A stretch of 21,515 nt of DNA from a virus. Below are positions 7,419 to 15,100 of the stretch, piece after piece (the first letter of the stretch is position 1; each line of letters opens with the position of its first letter). The translations under genes and the position numbers were made by a program. Where the stretch lies: the IMG/VR virus record IMGVR_UViG_3300028416_000096, positions 1 through 21,515 of that record. One strand, given 5' to 3'. Under the pieces are notes generated by a model. The model saw only the letters and a program-made list of their open reading frames with translations. It did no database searches and was not told where the DNA came from.

Positions 7419-7450
7419 ATCGGTCCCCGATGGTATATCTATAGTATACC
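7419..7450 (+). promoter_or_regulatory. Two adjacent hairpins in the 5' leader (stabiliser or operator)
   Basis: ATCGG (7419-7423) and CCGAT (7427-7431) form an inverted repeat around TCC. GGTATA (7432-7437) and TATACC (7445-7450) form a second around TCTATAG. The first begins at the predicted +1 and the two abut without a gap, leaving the ribosome binding site AAGGAAG (7460-7466) unpaired downstream. A structured 5' end can protect mRNA from decay. Alternatively, the palindromic DNA may bind a repressor or activator. Both readings are inference. Confidence 0.55.
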
Positions 7451-7471
7451 TACTCACTCAAGGAAGTTACT

Positions 7472-8038
7472 ATGGCAAACGTAAACCATTCTACTCTAAC
7501 TGACCCATACCTACATGAACCTAAGGGTGTAGCAGCAGCCTCTAATGGCTCTGTTTACTTTGCAGATGGTGTAGGTAGTGGTGGTTGGGAACACCTTGCT
7601 CACTACGTAGGTGGTTATGTAGCCTTTGATGCAACTAGCCCTACTACCCAAGTTCTTACGACAATCCTTGCACCATTGAATCCTCCCTTCTCTCTAGCTG
7701 AGAACAGTGGTTTTACAGCTTTATCTACTCCTAATGCTCGTCTTCGTTACGATGAGCCTGAAGCAATGATATGTAACATTAACTTTGCAGCTTCTATACG
7801 ACACACAGCTTCACCAGATCACAACATTGAACTTGCCTTGTACAAGAATGGTGTAGCTATCGCAGGTGCTCATGTCATCCAGACTTCAAGTAACGCTGTT
7901 TGGCAGAACATGAACTTGACTGGTCAGGTAGAACTAAATGCTACAGACTACATTGAAATTTACACGAAGGCTGATGCAAGTATAACTCTTGAGTTGGCTT
8001 CGGCTTACCTCACAATCAAGGGTGTGTACAAATCATGA
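7472..8038 (+). CDS. Probable head decoration/fibre protein with C1q/TNF-like jelly roll
   Basis: The product has 188 residues and is the first gene behind the strong promoter, with AAGGAAG at 7460-7466. The N-terminus (LTDPYLHEPKGVAAASNGSV, ending with YFADGVGSGGW) is a module familiar from phage virion proteins and probably acts as an attachment segment. The remainder is beta-rich. INFAASIR, NIELALYKNGVAIAGAHVIQ, the polar-aromatic VWQNMNLTGQVELNATDYIE and the final LELASAYLTIKG read as successive strands of a C1q/TNF-type trimeric jelly roll. Such proteins decorate capsids or form short head fibres. Position between capsid and tail adaptor supports a head location, but a tail role is possible. 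It overlaps the next gene by ATGA. Confidence 0.65.
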   Translation: MANVNHSTLTDPYLHEPKGVAAASNGSVYFADGVGSGGWEHLAHYVGGYVAFDATSPTTQVLTTILAPLNPPFSLAENSGFTALSTPNARLRYDEPEAMICNINFAASIRHTASPDHNIELALYKNGVAIAGAHVIQTSSNAVWQNMNLTGQVELNATDYIEIYTKADASITLELASAYLTIKGVYKS

Positions 8039-8760
8039 AGACTACACTCCTACAGATCGTACAGTCCATCCTAAATGACATGGACTCCGAGGAAGTTAAC
8101 AGTATCAATGACACGGTAGAGGCTCAGCAGATTGCTTCTGTAGTCGAGGATACCTACTACAACATTATTGCTGCCCGTGAGATTCCTGAACATAATAAGC
8201 TCATAACCCTGACAGCAATGGGTAACTCAGCCAAACCTACTCACTTCAAGTACCCCACCAACACTAAGAAGATTGAACGTGTTGAGTACAACGTAGGTAC
8301 TGTAAGTGACAAAGATTTCCGTATCATTGAGTTTGTAGGCCCTAGCTTATTTCTAGACCGCATGGATGAGAGTGGGTTGCTTGTTGAGACTTACGACGGT
8401 AGCTTAGATATCTTTGTAGGTACAGACAGCCCGCCCACGTATTATACATCCTTTGATGATGAGTACTTGATTATGAACAGCTATGACTCTGCTGTTGATT
8501 CAACACTACAGTCCTCTAAGGTTCGGGCCCTTGGCTCCTCGTACCCTACCTTTAGCCAGACGGACAGCTTTACTCCTGACCTAGACAACACTCTTATGCC
8601 CTACTTTCTTGCTGAGTCTAAGTCTACCTGTTTCTCTCTGTTCAAGGGAGGGCCAGACCCCAAGGTAGAACAGGCTGCTCGTCGCCTTAAGTCCTTCACA
8701 CAGAATGACATGTACAAGACTAAGAGAGCTAACAAGAAACCTAACTACGGACGTACCTAA
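8035..8760 (+). CDS. Tail tube adaptor (tail tubular protein A-like)
   Basis: This 241-residue protein occupies the position of T7 gene 11, two genes after capsid. In that family a ring of gp11-like subunits joins the portal to the tail nozzle. The first ~50 residues are helical (LLQIVQSILNDMDSEEVNSI, then VEAQQIASVVEDTYYNII), followed by the KPTHFKYP turn (67-74), where such adaptors move into a beta-sandwich. The C-terminal part has YFLAESKSTCFSLFKGGPDP and a basic tail of Lys/Arg/Asn. These features match the family by length, secondary-structure pattern and context. It overlaps the previous gene by ATGA and the next by TAATG. Confidence 0.82.
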   Translation: MKTTLLQIVQSILNDMDSEEVNSINDTVEAQQIASVVEDTYYNIIAAREIPEHNKLITLTAMGNSAKPTHFKYPTNTKKIERVEYNVGTVSDKDFRIIEFVGPSLFLDRMDESGLLVETYDGSLDIFVGTDSPPTYYTSFDDEYLIMNSYDSAVDSTLQSSKVRALGSSYPTFSQTDSFTPDLDNTLMPYFLAESKSTCFSLFKGGPDPKVEQAARRLKSFTQNDMYKTKRANKKPNYGRT

Positions 8761-9068
8761 TGGTAGAGTTTATTCATGACACCGAGAACCAACGGTGCGT
8801 GTGTAAGACCGACAAACTAACCACCGACATTCACATTGAGAAAGAGCTAGGTGGTTACAGGTTCTTTGTTGTCAGGTTTGAGAAGGGGCCAGTCCCTAAA
8901 GAACTTAGTGACAGGTACTCAAGTATCTACAAGGCTCAGGCTGGTGTAGAGAAGTACCTCAGAAACAAACCTCAGTCTGTCTCGGCTCGACGTAAGGAGT
9001 TTGGAGACAACTACGAGAAACGTAAGAAAGCTCGAAATGCCTCAAAGTCTCAACCAAAAGTCAGTTAA
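8760..9068 (+). CDS. Small basic protein of unknown function in tail module
   Basis: The protein has 102 residues, and its ATG shares a base with the adaptor stop. The N-terminal half is beta-rich with two cysteines (RCVCKT) and a compact YRFFVVRFEKGPVPKELSDR segment. The C-terminal third is strongly basic (SARRKEFGDNYEKRKKARNA). I do not recognise a family. The 3' end overlaps the start of the nozzle gene by 32 bases in another frame, so the two are translationally linked. A role in tail completion or nucleic-acid contact is possible but unsupported beyond position and charge. Confidence 0.72.
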   Translation: MVEFIHDTENQRCVCKTDKLTTDIHIEKELGGYRFFVVRFEKGPVPKELSDRYSSIYKAQAGVEKYLRNKPQSVSARRKEFGDNYEKRKKARNASKSQPKVS

Positions 9069-11187
9069 CAACTTTATCCGTGGTTTGATTACTGAGGCAG
9101 GGGAGATGACTTTTCCTGAGGGTGCCTCCGTAGACGAACTTAACTGTGACCTACGTCGTGATGGTTCTCGTCGTCGTCGGTTGGGTGTAGAAGTTGAGAG
9201 CAACAACACACTCTCCTCGTTTACAATTGCAGACACTGAGATTGTTACTACGGGTGACTGGATCAACGTAGCAGGTAATGCCGACCTAGAGTTTCTTGTA
9301 GTTCAGAAGGGTTCTACCCTTTACTTCTACAACAAGGCTGACCTACCCTACTCCTCTCAGATTATTGCTGACACAGTAGACTTGTCTGCTTTTGAGCACT
9401 CAGGTTCTAGTGGCGCTGAGACAGTTAAGTGCCAGTTCACTTCGATCAAGGGTACACTCGTTGTATCCTCCCCAGCTATTGAAGCTGTTTCTATTGAGTA
9501 CGACGCTGACACTCAGACATTCTCTGAGACACAGATTGACTTTCGTGTACGTGACTTTGAGTGGCAGGGTGACACTACAACGTACTACAATGATGATGGC
9601 ACACCATCACCTGACCGTCAGTACGATGCTAAGAACGCAGGCTGGAGTGTAGGTAACGGTACACCCTCTGACTTGACCAAACGCCTGACCCACCCATGGT
9701 ACTCAGGTAAGGACGTTAACGACAACTACTCCGAGGCTGCGTTTGATAAAGTCTATAGTGGTACAACCCTTACAGGTAATGGCCACTTCATCCTAGACTT
9801 CTTCTCTAAGAACCGTGGGTCTGTCTCTGGCTTATCAGGTCTTACCAAGAGTACAGACACAGAGGTTAACCGCTTCCGTTGTGTAGAAGCCTTCTCTGGT
9901 CGTGTGTTCTATGCTGGCCTTGAGAGTTCAGCCAACGCAGGTACTATCCTGTTTTCTGGTCTCATTGAGACTACAACAGACCTAGGTCGATGCCACCAGA
10001 TCAATGACCCTACCGCTGAATACCTGAGTGATTTACTCGACACTGATGGTGGTGTTATTAAGATTCCTGATGCGGTAAAGATTCAACGCCTCTACGCCTT
10101 CCAGTCCTCCCTCTTTGTATTTGCTGATAACGGGGTGTGGCAGATCACTGGTGTTGATGGTGTGTTCACAGCAGCCTCCTACTCAGTCAACCGTGTGTCT
10201 CGTGTAGGCCTGCTACAGCCTGATACTTTTGTGTCTGCGGGTGGTGTTCCCTTTTGGTGGTCCCGCTTCGGTATCCATACCCTAGGTACAGACCCTGTAT
10301 CCGGTCAGGGTCAGGAGCAGAACCTTTCTATCTCCACCATCCAGACCTTCTGGGATGTGATTGATCAAGACGCAAAGCTCAAGGTTACAGCAGCCTACGA
10401 TAGCATCAACAAACGTATTTACTGGGCCTACCCAGACGATAATGAGACTGTTGCATCTAAGTTGAACAACTTCCTAATCCTAGACATTCCACTACAAGCC
10501 TTTTACCCTTGGCGTATAGAGGACCAGACAGGCACAACTAGCTGTGTTGTAGGTTTTGACTTTTACTCAGGATATGGTGCTAAGGCTCTTGAGCTAGACG
10601 TTACAGCCAACAACGGTGTAGACGACGTAGTTCTGTCTAATGGTGATGATGTAGTCTCTGAGCAGGTAGCTACGTTCAACACGGGTGACCCAGCTATTGT
10701 GCTTCTGATCCGTGATGGTGCTACAAACAAACTCACAATGGGTTCCTTCTCTAGTATATCCTTCCTAGACTGGGGTGAGGTTAACTATGTGTCATACGCT
10801 GAGACAGGTTACGACTTCATAGGTGATGCAGTACTAAAGAAGTCTGCACCCTACCTCGTATCCTACTGCCGACTGACTGAGACTGGCTTTACGGGTAACG
10901 AGAGCATCGGTTATGAGGCTGTACGCCCCTCAGGGCTAACTGTTGCAAGTGCTTGGGACTTTAAAGATACCTTCTCTACTGCACAACAACTCTACCGAAA
11001 GAAGTTCCCTGTCGTAGTTGACCCGAATAACTTAAACGAGTATAATTACCCTGAGGATGTTATCACTTCACGTGTTAAGGTACGTGGTACTGGACGTTCC
11101 ATGCGTCTACGTTATGAGAGTGAACAAGGTAAGGATTTCCAGCTAATCGGCTGGGGTATGGTCCAAGGCCGCAACCCAAGGTTCTAG
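9037..11187 (+). CDS. Tail nozzle protein (tail tubular protein B-like)
   Basis: I choose ATG 9037 (716 residues) over the in-frame TTG at 9001. The protein then begins MPQSLNQKSVNNFIRGLITE and ASVDELNCDLRRDGSRRRRL, a natural opening for this family, whereas the extra 12 residues fall inside the coding end of the preceding gene. The body is beta-rich, with propeller-like repeats such as LYAFQSSLFVFADNGVWQIT and VPFWWSRFGIHTLG (~380-425). It ends in a basic RVKVRGTGRSMRLRYESEQG segment and ...QGRNPRF. Size and position equal T7 gene 12, the hexameric nozzle below the gp11 ring. A near-consensus promoter (11018-11046) lies in its 3' end. Confidence 0.83.
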   Translation: MPQSLNQKSVNNFIRGLITEAGEMTFPEGASVDELNCDLRRDGSRRRRLGVEVESNNTLSSFTIADTEIVTTGDWINVAGNADLEFLVVQKGSTLYFYNKADLPYSSQIIADTVDLSAFEHSGSSGAETVKCQFTSIKGTLVVSSPAIEAVSIEYDADTQTFSETQIDFRVRDFEWQGDTTTYYNDDGTPSPDRQYDAKNAGWSVGNGTPSDLTKRLTHPWYSGKDVNDNYSEAAFDKVYSGTTLTGNGHFILDFFSKNRGSVSGLSGLTKSTDTEVNRFRCVEAFSGRVFYAGLESSANAGTILFSGLIETTTDLGRCHQINDPTAEYLSDLLDTDGGVIKIPDAVKIQRLYAFQSSLFVFADNGVWQITGVDGVFTAASYSVNRVSRVGLLQPDTFVSAGGVPFWWSRFGIHTLGTDPVSGQGQEQNLSISTIQTFWDVIDQDAKLKVTAAYDSINKRIYWAYPDDNETVASKLNNFLILDIPLQAFYPWRIEDQTGTTSCVVGFDFYSGYGAKALELDVTANNGVDDVVLSNGDDVVSEQVATFNTGDPAIVLLIRDGATNKLTMGSFSSISFLDWGEVNYVSYAETGYDFIGDAVLKKSAPYLVSYCRLTETGFTGNESIGYEAVRPSGLTVASAWDFKDTFSTAQQLYRKKFPVVVDPNNLNEYNYPEDVITSRVKVRGTGRSMRLRYESEQGKDFQLIGWGMVQGRNPRF
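11018..11046 (+). promoter_or_regulatory. Candidate sigma-70 promoter inside the 3' end of the nozzle gene
   Basis: TTGACC (11018-11023), a 17-bp spacer and TATAAT (11041-11046) match 11 of 12 consensus positions at optimal spacing. The expected start is near 11053, about 135 bases before the acetyltransferase gene. It would drive the internal virion protein operon, comparable in location to the T7 phi13 promoter. Being within coding sequence, chance similarity remains possible. Confidence 0.6.
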
Positions 11188-11652
11188 ATGTCTGACAAAG
11201 TTACTTATCAAATAGAAAACTTCTATACCCTAAAAGAACAGGTACACGAACTGTTCGTAAAACATTGGGAGGAAGTAGCTCTCTACAAAGATAAGATGAA
11301 ACTTAACCCAGACTGGGGGTTCTACACTACTCTATATGAGCAAGGTAACTTAGGTTTGTTTACTGCCCGAAAAGGCACTAAGTTAATCGGGTACTTTGTT
11401 GTAGTAGCTCGACAGCACCCACACTACAAAGACCACCTTGTAGCAGCAAATGACATTATCTTTATCGACCCAGAATACAGAAAAGGTATGACGGGTTACA
11501 AGCTAATTAAGTTTGCTATGGATAACTTGAAAGAACTTGGGGTCTCAGTTATCTCTGTAAATGTAAAAGTACACAGACCTTTTGATAAACTTCTAGAGAG
11601 ACTTGGGTTTGAGAATACTGAGAGACTCTATACAGCCTATATAGGAGATTAA
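11188..11652 (+). CDS. GNAT-type N-acetyltransferase in the virion operon
   Basis: The protein has 154 residues and its ATG directly follows the nozzle stop, with AAGG at 11179-11182. The fold is recognisable: a helical N-terminus, strands FTARKGTKLIGYFVVVARQH (~58-77), then motif A AANDIIFIDPEYRKGMTGYK (87-106) leading into an alpha helix. Strand VISVNVKV and the terminal KLLERLGFENTERLYTAYIG hairpin follow. The acetyl-CoA pyrophosphate loop is R98-K-G-M-T-G103, a variant of the usual R/Q-x-x-G-x-G/A because Met occupies the central glycine position. It stands where T7 carries gene 13, and similar GNAT proteins are found there in many podoviruses (recollection). It may modify host or virion proteins, or have become a structural protein. 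Confidence 0.85.
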   Translation: MSDKVTYQIENFYTLKEQVHELFVKHWEEVALYKDKMKLNPDWGFYTTLYEQGNLGLFTARKGTKLIGYFVVVARQHPHYKDHLVAANDIIFIDPEYRKGMTGYKLIKFAMDNLKELGVSVISVNVKVHRPFDKLLERLGFENTERLYTAYIGD

Positions 11653-11656
11653 CACA

Positions 11657-12076
11657 ATGGCTATCGTAGCAGCAGTTACAGCCGCAGTAGGTACAGCAGC
11701 CTCTATCCAGCAAAGTAATAAGGCAGCTAGAGCAGGTCGGCAGGCGGCTGCGGTGCAGAAACAACAACAACAGGCTCAGGCTGCTCGGTCTCGTCGTTCT
11801 GCCCTACGTGAGGCACAGATCAAGCGTGCTCAGGCCCTTGTGCGGTCACAGGCTGTAGGTGGTGCAGGAGGCTCTGGTGTAGCTGGTGGCTTGTCTAGTC
11901 TTAATTCTCAGCTTGGTTCGGGCCTTGGCTTTGCTGGTGCCTCCACCGCTCGTTCGGGGCTTATCTCTGACTTCGGGGTGCAACAACAGACAGCACTTAC
12001 CAATGCACAGTCGGCAAGTGCCCTTGCAGGACTAGGTATGCAGGGACTACAGCTAAAAGGCTTTCCTGAGTTTTGA
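11657..12076 (+). CDS. Internal virion protein, gp14-like
   Basis: The protein has 139 residues, with a strong AGGAGA site (11643-11648) before ATG 11657. The N-terminus is a short hydrophobic Ala/Val helix (MAIVAAVTAAVGTAASIQ), followed by an Ala/Gln/Arg-rich amphipathic region (AAAVQKQQQQAQAARSRRSA, then REAQIKRAQALV). A Gly/Ser-rich flexible part (~66-95) and a Gln/Ala helix near the end complete it. Composition, small size and position before two long proteins match T7 gp14, which is ejected from the capsid and forms the outer-membrane part of the DNA conduit. The assignment rests on these general features, as such proteins diverge fast. Confidence 0.72.
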   Translation: MAIVAAVTAAVGTAASIQQSNKAARAGRQAAAVQKQQQQAQAARSRRSALREAQIKRAQALVRSQAVGGAGGSGVAGGLSSLNSQLGSGLGFAGASTARSGLISDFGVQQQTALTNAQSASALAGLGMQGLQLKGFPEF

Positions 12077-12115
12077 TAGTGACCTCCCCTACTACACCGT
12101 ACAAGGAAGCTCTTA

Positions 12116-15100
12116 ATGGCTACAGTACTAGGCGATAATACCGCCGAAGCTAAGATTCTAGGGGACGATCAAGTTGTTCCTACCCCTGAAACAGTTGACC
12201 CTAACTCTGCTTCTACGGAACGCAGGGATACTGCTGTTCTAGGGGCTACAGGTAAACTACCAGAAGAGCTAGATAACATCCCGTCTCTCGTTAGTGAAGA
12301 AGTACAGACTGCCCTTGCCACCCAACTCAGTAGCCTGACAGAGACCTATGCTGATGTAGAGGACTCCGCAGAAGACCTACAGGATCAGGCTGGTAAGGGT
12401 ACTGACCTTGTCACTGTAACTGACTACTTCGACAACTCCTTCCATGCTATGGCTAACCCAGCCCTGTCCAAGGCCCAGAACTTGGCGGCTATGAAGTACC
12501 AGATTACTGTTGAGAAACTTACTGATGCTATCCAGAAGCGTACAGCAGAGACTACAGCAGGCTCAGTAATTAACTGGGTAGACCGTTACCTGATCCGTCA
12601 GTTCCCTATCGGTGCCTTCGAAGACCTCACGATGAAACGTGCTAACGTCTCCGAACAGTTTGCTCGTGCTATCTCAGGTAACATGTCTGTACAGGAGTAT
12701 GACGTATTTCTGAATGACAATCTTGAAGAGTTCTTGGAGCAGGGTGTGTTGTTCTCTGACAACCCAATGGCTGTACAGGACTTGTTGTCGTCTATTGAGA
12801 AGTTCGGTAATGATGACTTTGCTGTAGCAGAGGCTCTCCTCGGTGCTGTAGACCTACTACCCGTAGCTACTCTTGCTGCTGCTCCTGCCAAGGCTGGGGC
12901 TAGGGCTATTAAGGCTAACAAGCTCGCCAAGACACTCAATGCCATTGCTAAGTCACCTACTGCTGCCACACGTGCTGGTGCCTTGAATGGCCCTGAGGCT
13001 GCTACCAGAGTAGCTGAGAATATTGCTGCTCGTTCAGACGAGGCAGAAAACCTAGCTGGTATGGGGCCACGTATTGCTGACCCTATGGGTGACAAGGCCC
13101 CTGTACGCCCACTGGGTGAGGCTGCACTACGTAACCAGACTGCTATGCAGGTTACCAAGGAGGCCTACGAGTACGCACGTACAGCCTTGGGTGATATCTT
13201 TGACCGCACCAAACTGGACGACTACATCGCTACTCGTGTCACGGCCCTTAACGAGACACTAAACCGTGGGGTGATGGACATTAGCTTAGACCAAGAGCTA
13301 GGCCGTATCACAGCCACTATGGGACACCCCCGTACAGGTAAGCCTATCACACGTGAGGCTGCTGAGAAGTATGCAGAGGACGTACCTGAGGCTACTGTTG
13401 TAGCTATTGATGAGAGTAAGGGTGCCTACGGTATTCAAGTCAGTGAAGTCATTGACATGGATCAGTTCGTTAAGACAGACAACTACACAAACCTCTTACA
13501 GGTAGAGGAAGTGTCTGATCGTCTGTTTAGTAGGGTGTTTCAGAGGTCTCCCTTTAGCGGCTTCCACCTACAAGACAATGCAAATGCCACCAACCTAGCC
13601 TACCGTGCGGAGTCTGGGGCTGTACGCATTGGTCAAATCCAGAAGCCTATGTTGGATAAGATCAATAAAATGTCTGGTCGTCAGATTGACGATGTAGGTT
13701 CCATCATTGAACGTCTACAGTCTAAAGACCTAGCCTCTAAGAGAAACTGGTTTACTGACGACGAGTTCATTGACATGTGGAAGGCAAGCCACAAGGGTGC
13801 AGCACCCTCTGCTAAAGTCTTGGAGGGCTATCGTGCTCTCGTAGACCTAGCTGATCACACTTATCACCTACGTGCTACGTCTATGATCCGTCGTATGCAC
13901 TCCGAGGGTTACCGTCGTATCTCTGTCAACATTGGTGGTGATGTTCGTTACACAGCAGGTAAGCAAGTAGACAGCATACCTGAGAGTGTTACCTCCTTCA
14001 TTGATGCCCAGACAGGGGCACGTCTGTATAAGTCAGAGTATGATGGCCCTATGGCTAACATCTTCAAGATTGACATTGAGGTAGGTGGTACTTCGTATGT
14101 TGTAGACACTGATGTTGTACGTCCACTCGACCCTAGTGATGCGTTGGGTTACAATGCTGGTGGTCCTCGTATCAACCCTGAGGCTACAGACTTTGTGGTC
14201 CTGCTTGACGTGAACAACAAACCCCTCAAGGTAGCCCTGTCTGCAAGCTCCACTAAGAGTGCTAGTCTTGCTGCTAAACAGATGGATAACATCTACCGTA
14301 GCATCAAGGCAGGTAACTTAACTGACGATGTAGTCAAGGCTAACAACAAGTGGAACCCCTCCCTTACCTCTGTAGCTGACTTTGAAGAGTTTGCTCAGCA
14401 GGCTGGTCTAGACTTCTCTGCCGATGGCCTACAATTCTCCTCTAAGGTGCGGGATGAACAAGTCTTTACTGGTGCGTCAAGTGATGTGTTTGTTCCTAAC
14501 GCTTCTCTTGACGAGTTTGCTCTTTACTCTAATCGTCGTAATGATGCACCCCTTACGCACTTTGGCGGAAAGTCTACAGTAAACGACAACCCCATCAATG
14601 GTATCCTTAATCAGGCTAACACTGAGGGCCGTAGGCTCGCCTTCTCTACCTACAACCAAGCCGTAGAGGTTTCGTTAGGTAAGAAGGTTAAGCAGATGGT
14701 AGACCCTGATAGCTCCGACACAGACTACCGTAAGTTCTACCGTAACATGGAGAGCCTGCTACCTACAGACTCCCGTAATCCTGTAGTCAAGACACTCCTA
14801 GAACGTAAACGTATTACTGAACTACGTAATGGTGCTGATGGTTGGGGTGACAGGTGGATTACCAACCTCGCCCAAGACCTCTCTAATGTAGTCTATGACA
14901 CCATCGGTGTGAAGTTCAACCCAAGTAACCCCGCACATGCGGTGAACAACTTCGGGTTTATCTCCACCTTCTTTGGTGACCCCTTCCAGTTGCTATTGCA
15001 GTCTGCCCACTCCATGAACATTGTAGCTATGGCAGGCTTGGACGATGGTCTACAGGGCATGAACATGGGTCGTATCCTCATGCAGTCCCTTAAGCTAGAG

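Noticed and set aside
9001-9036. TTG start extending the nozzle protein by 12 residues
   Set aside because: ATG 9037 gives a family-like N-terminus, and the extension lies in the coding end of the preceding gene without a better ribosome binding site.
12598-13158. 186-codon minus-strand open frame opposite the giant internal protein gene
   Set aside because: Its low-complexity Ala/Ser/Arg composition is typical of a shadow of a biased coding frame, with no neighbouring minus-strand genes.
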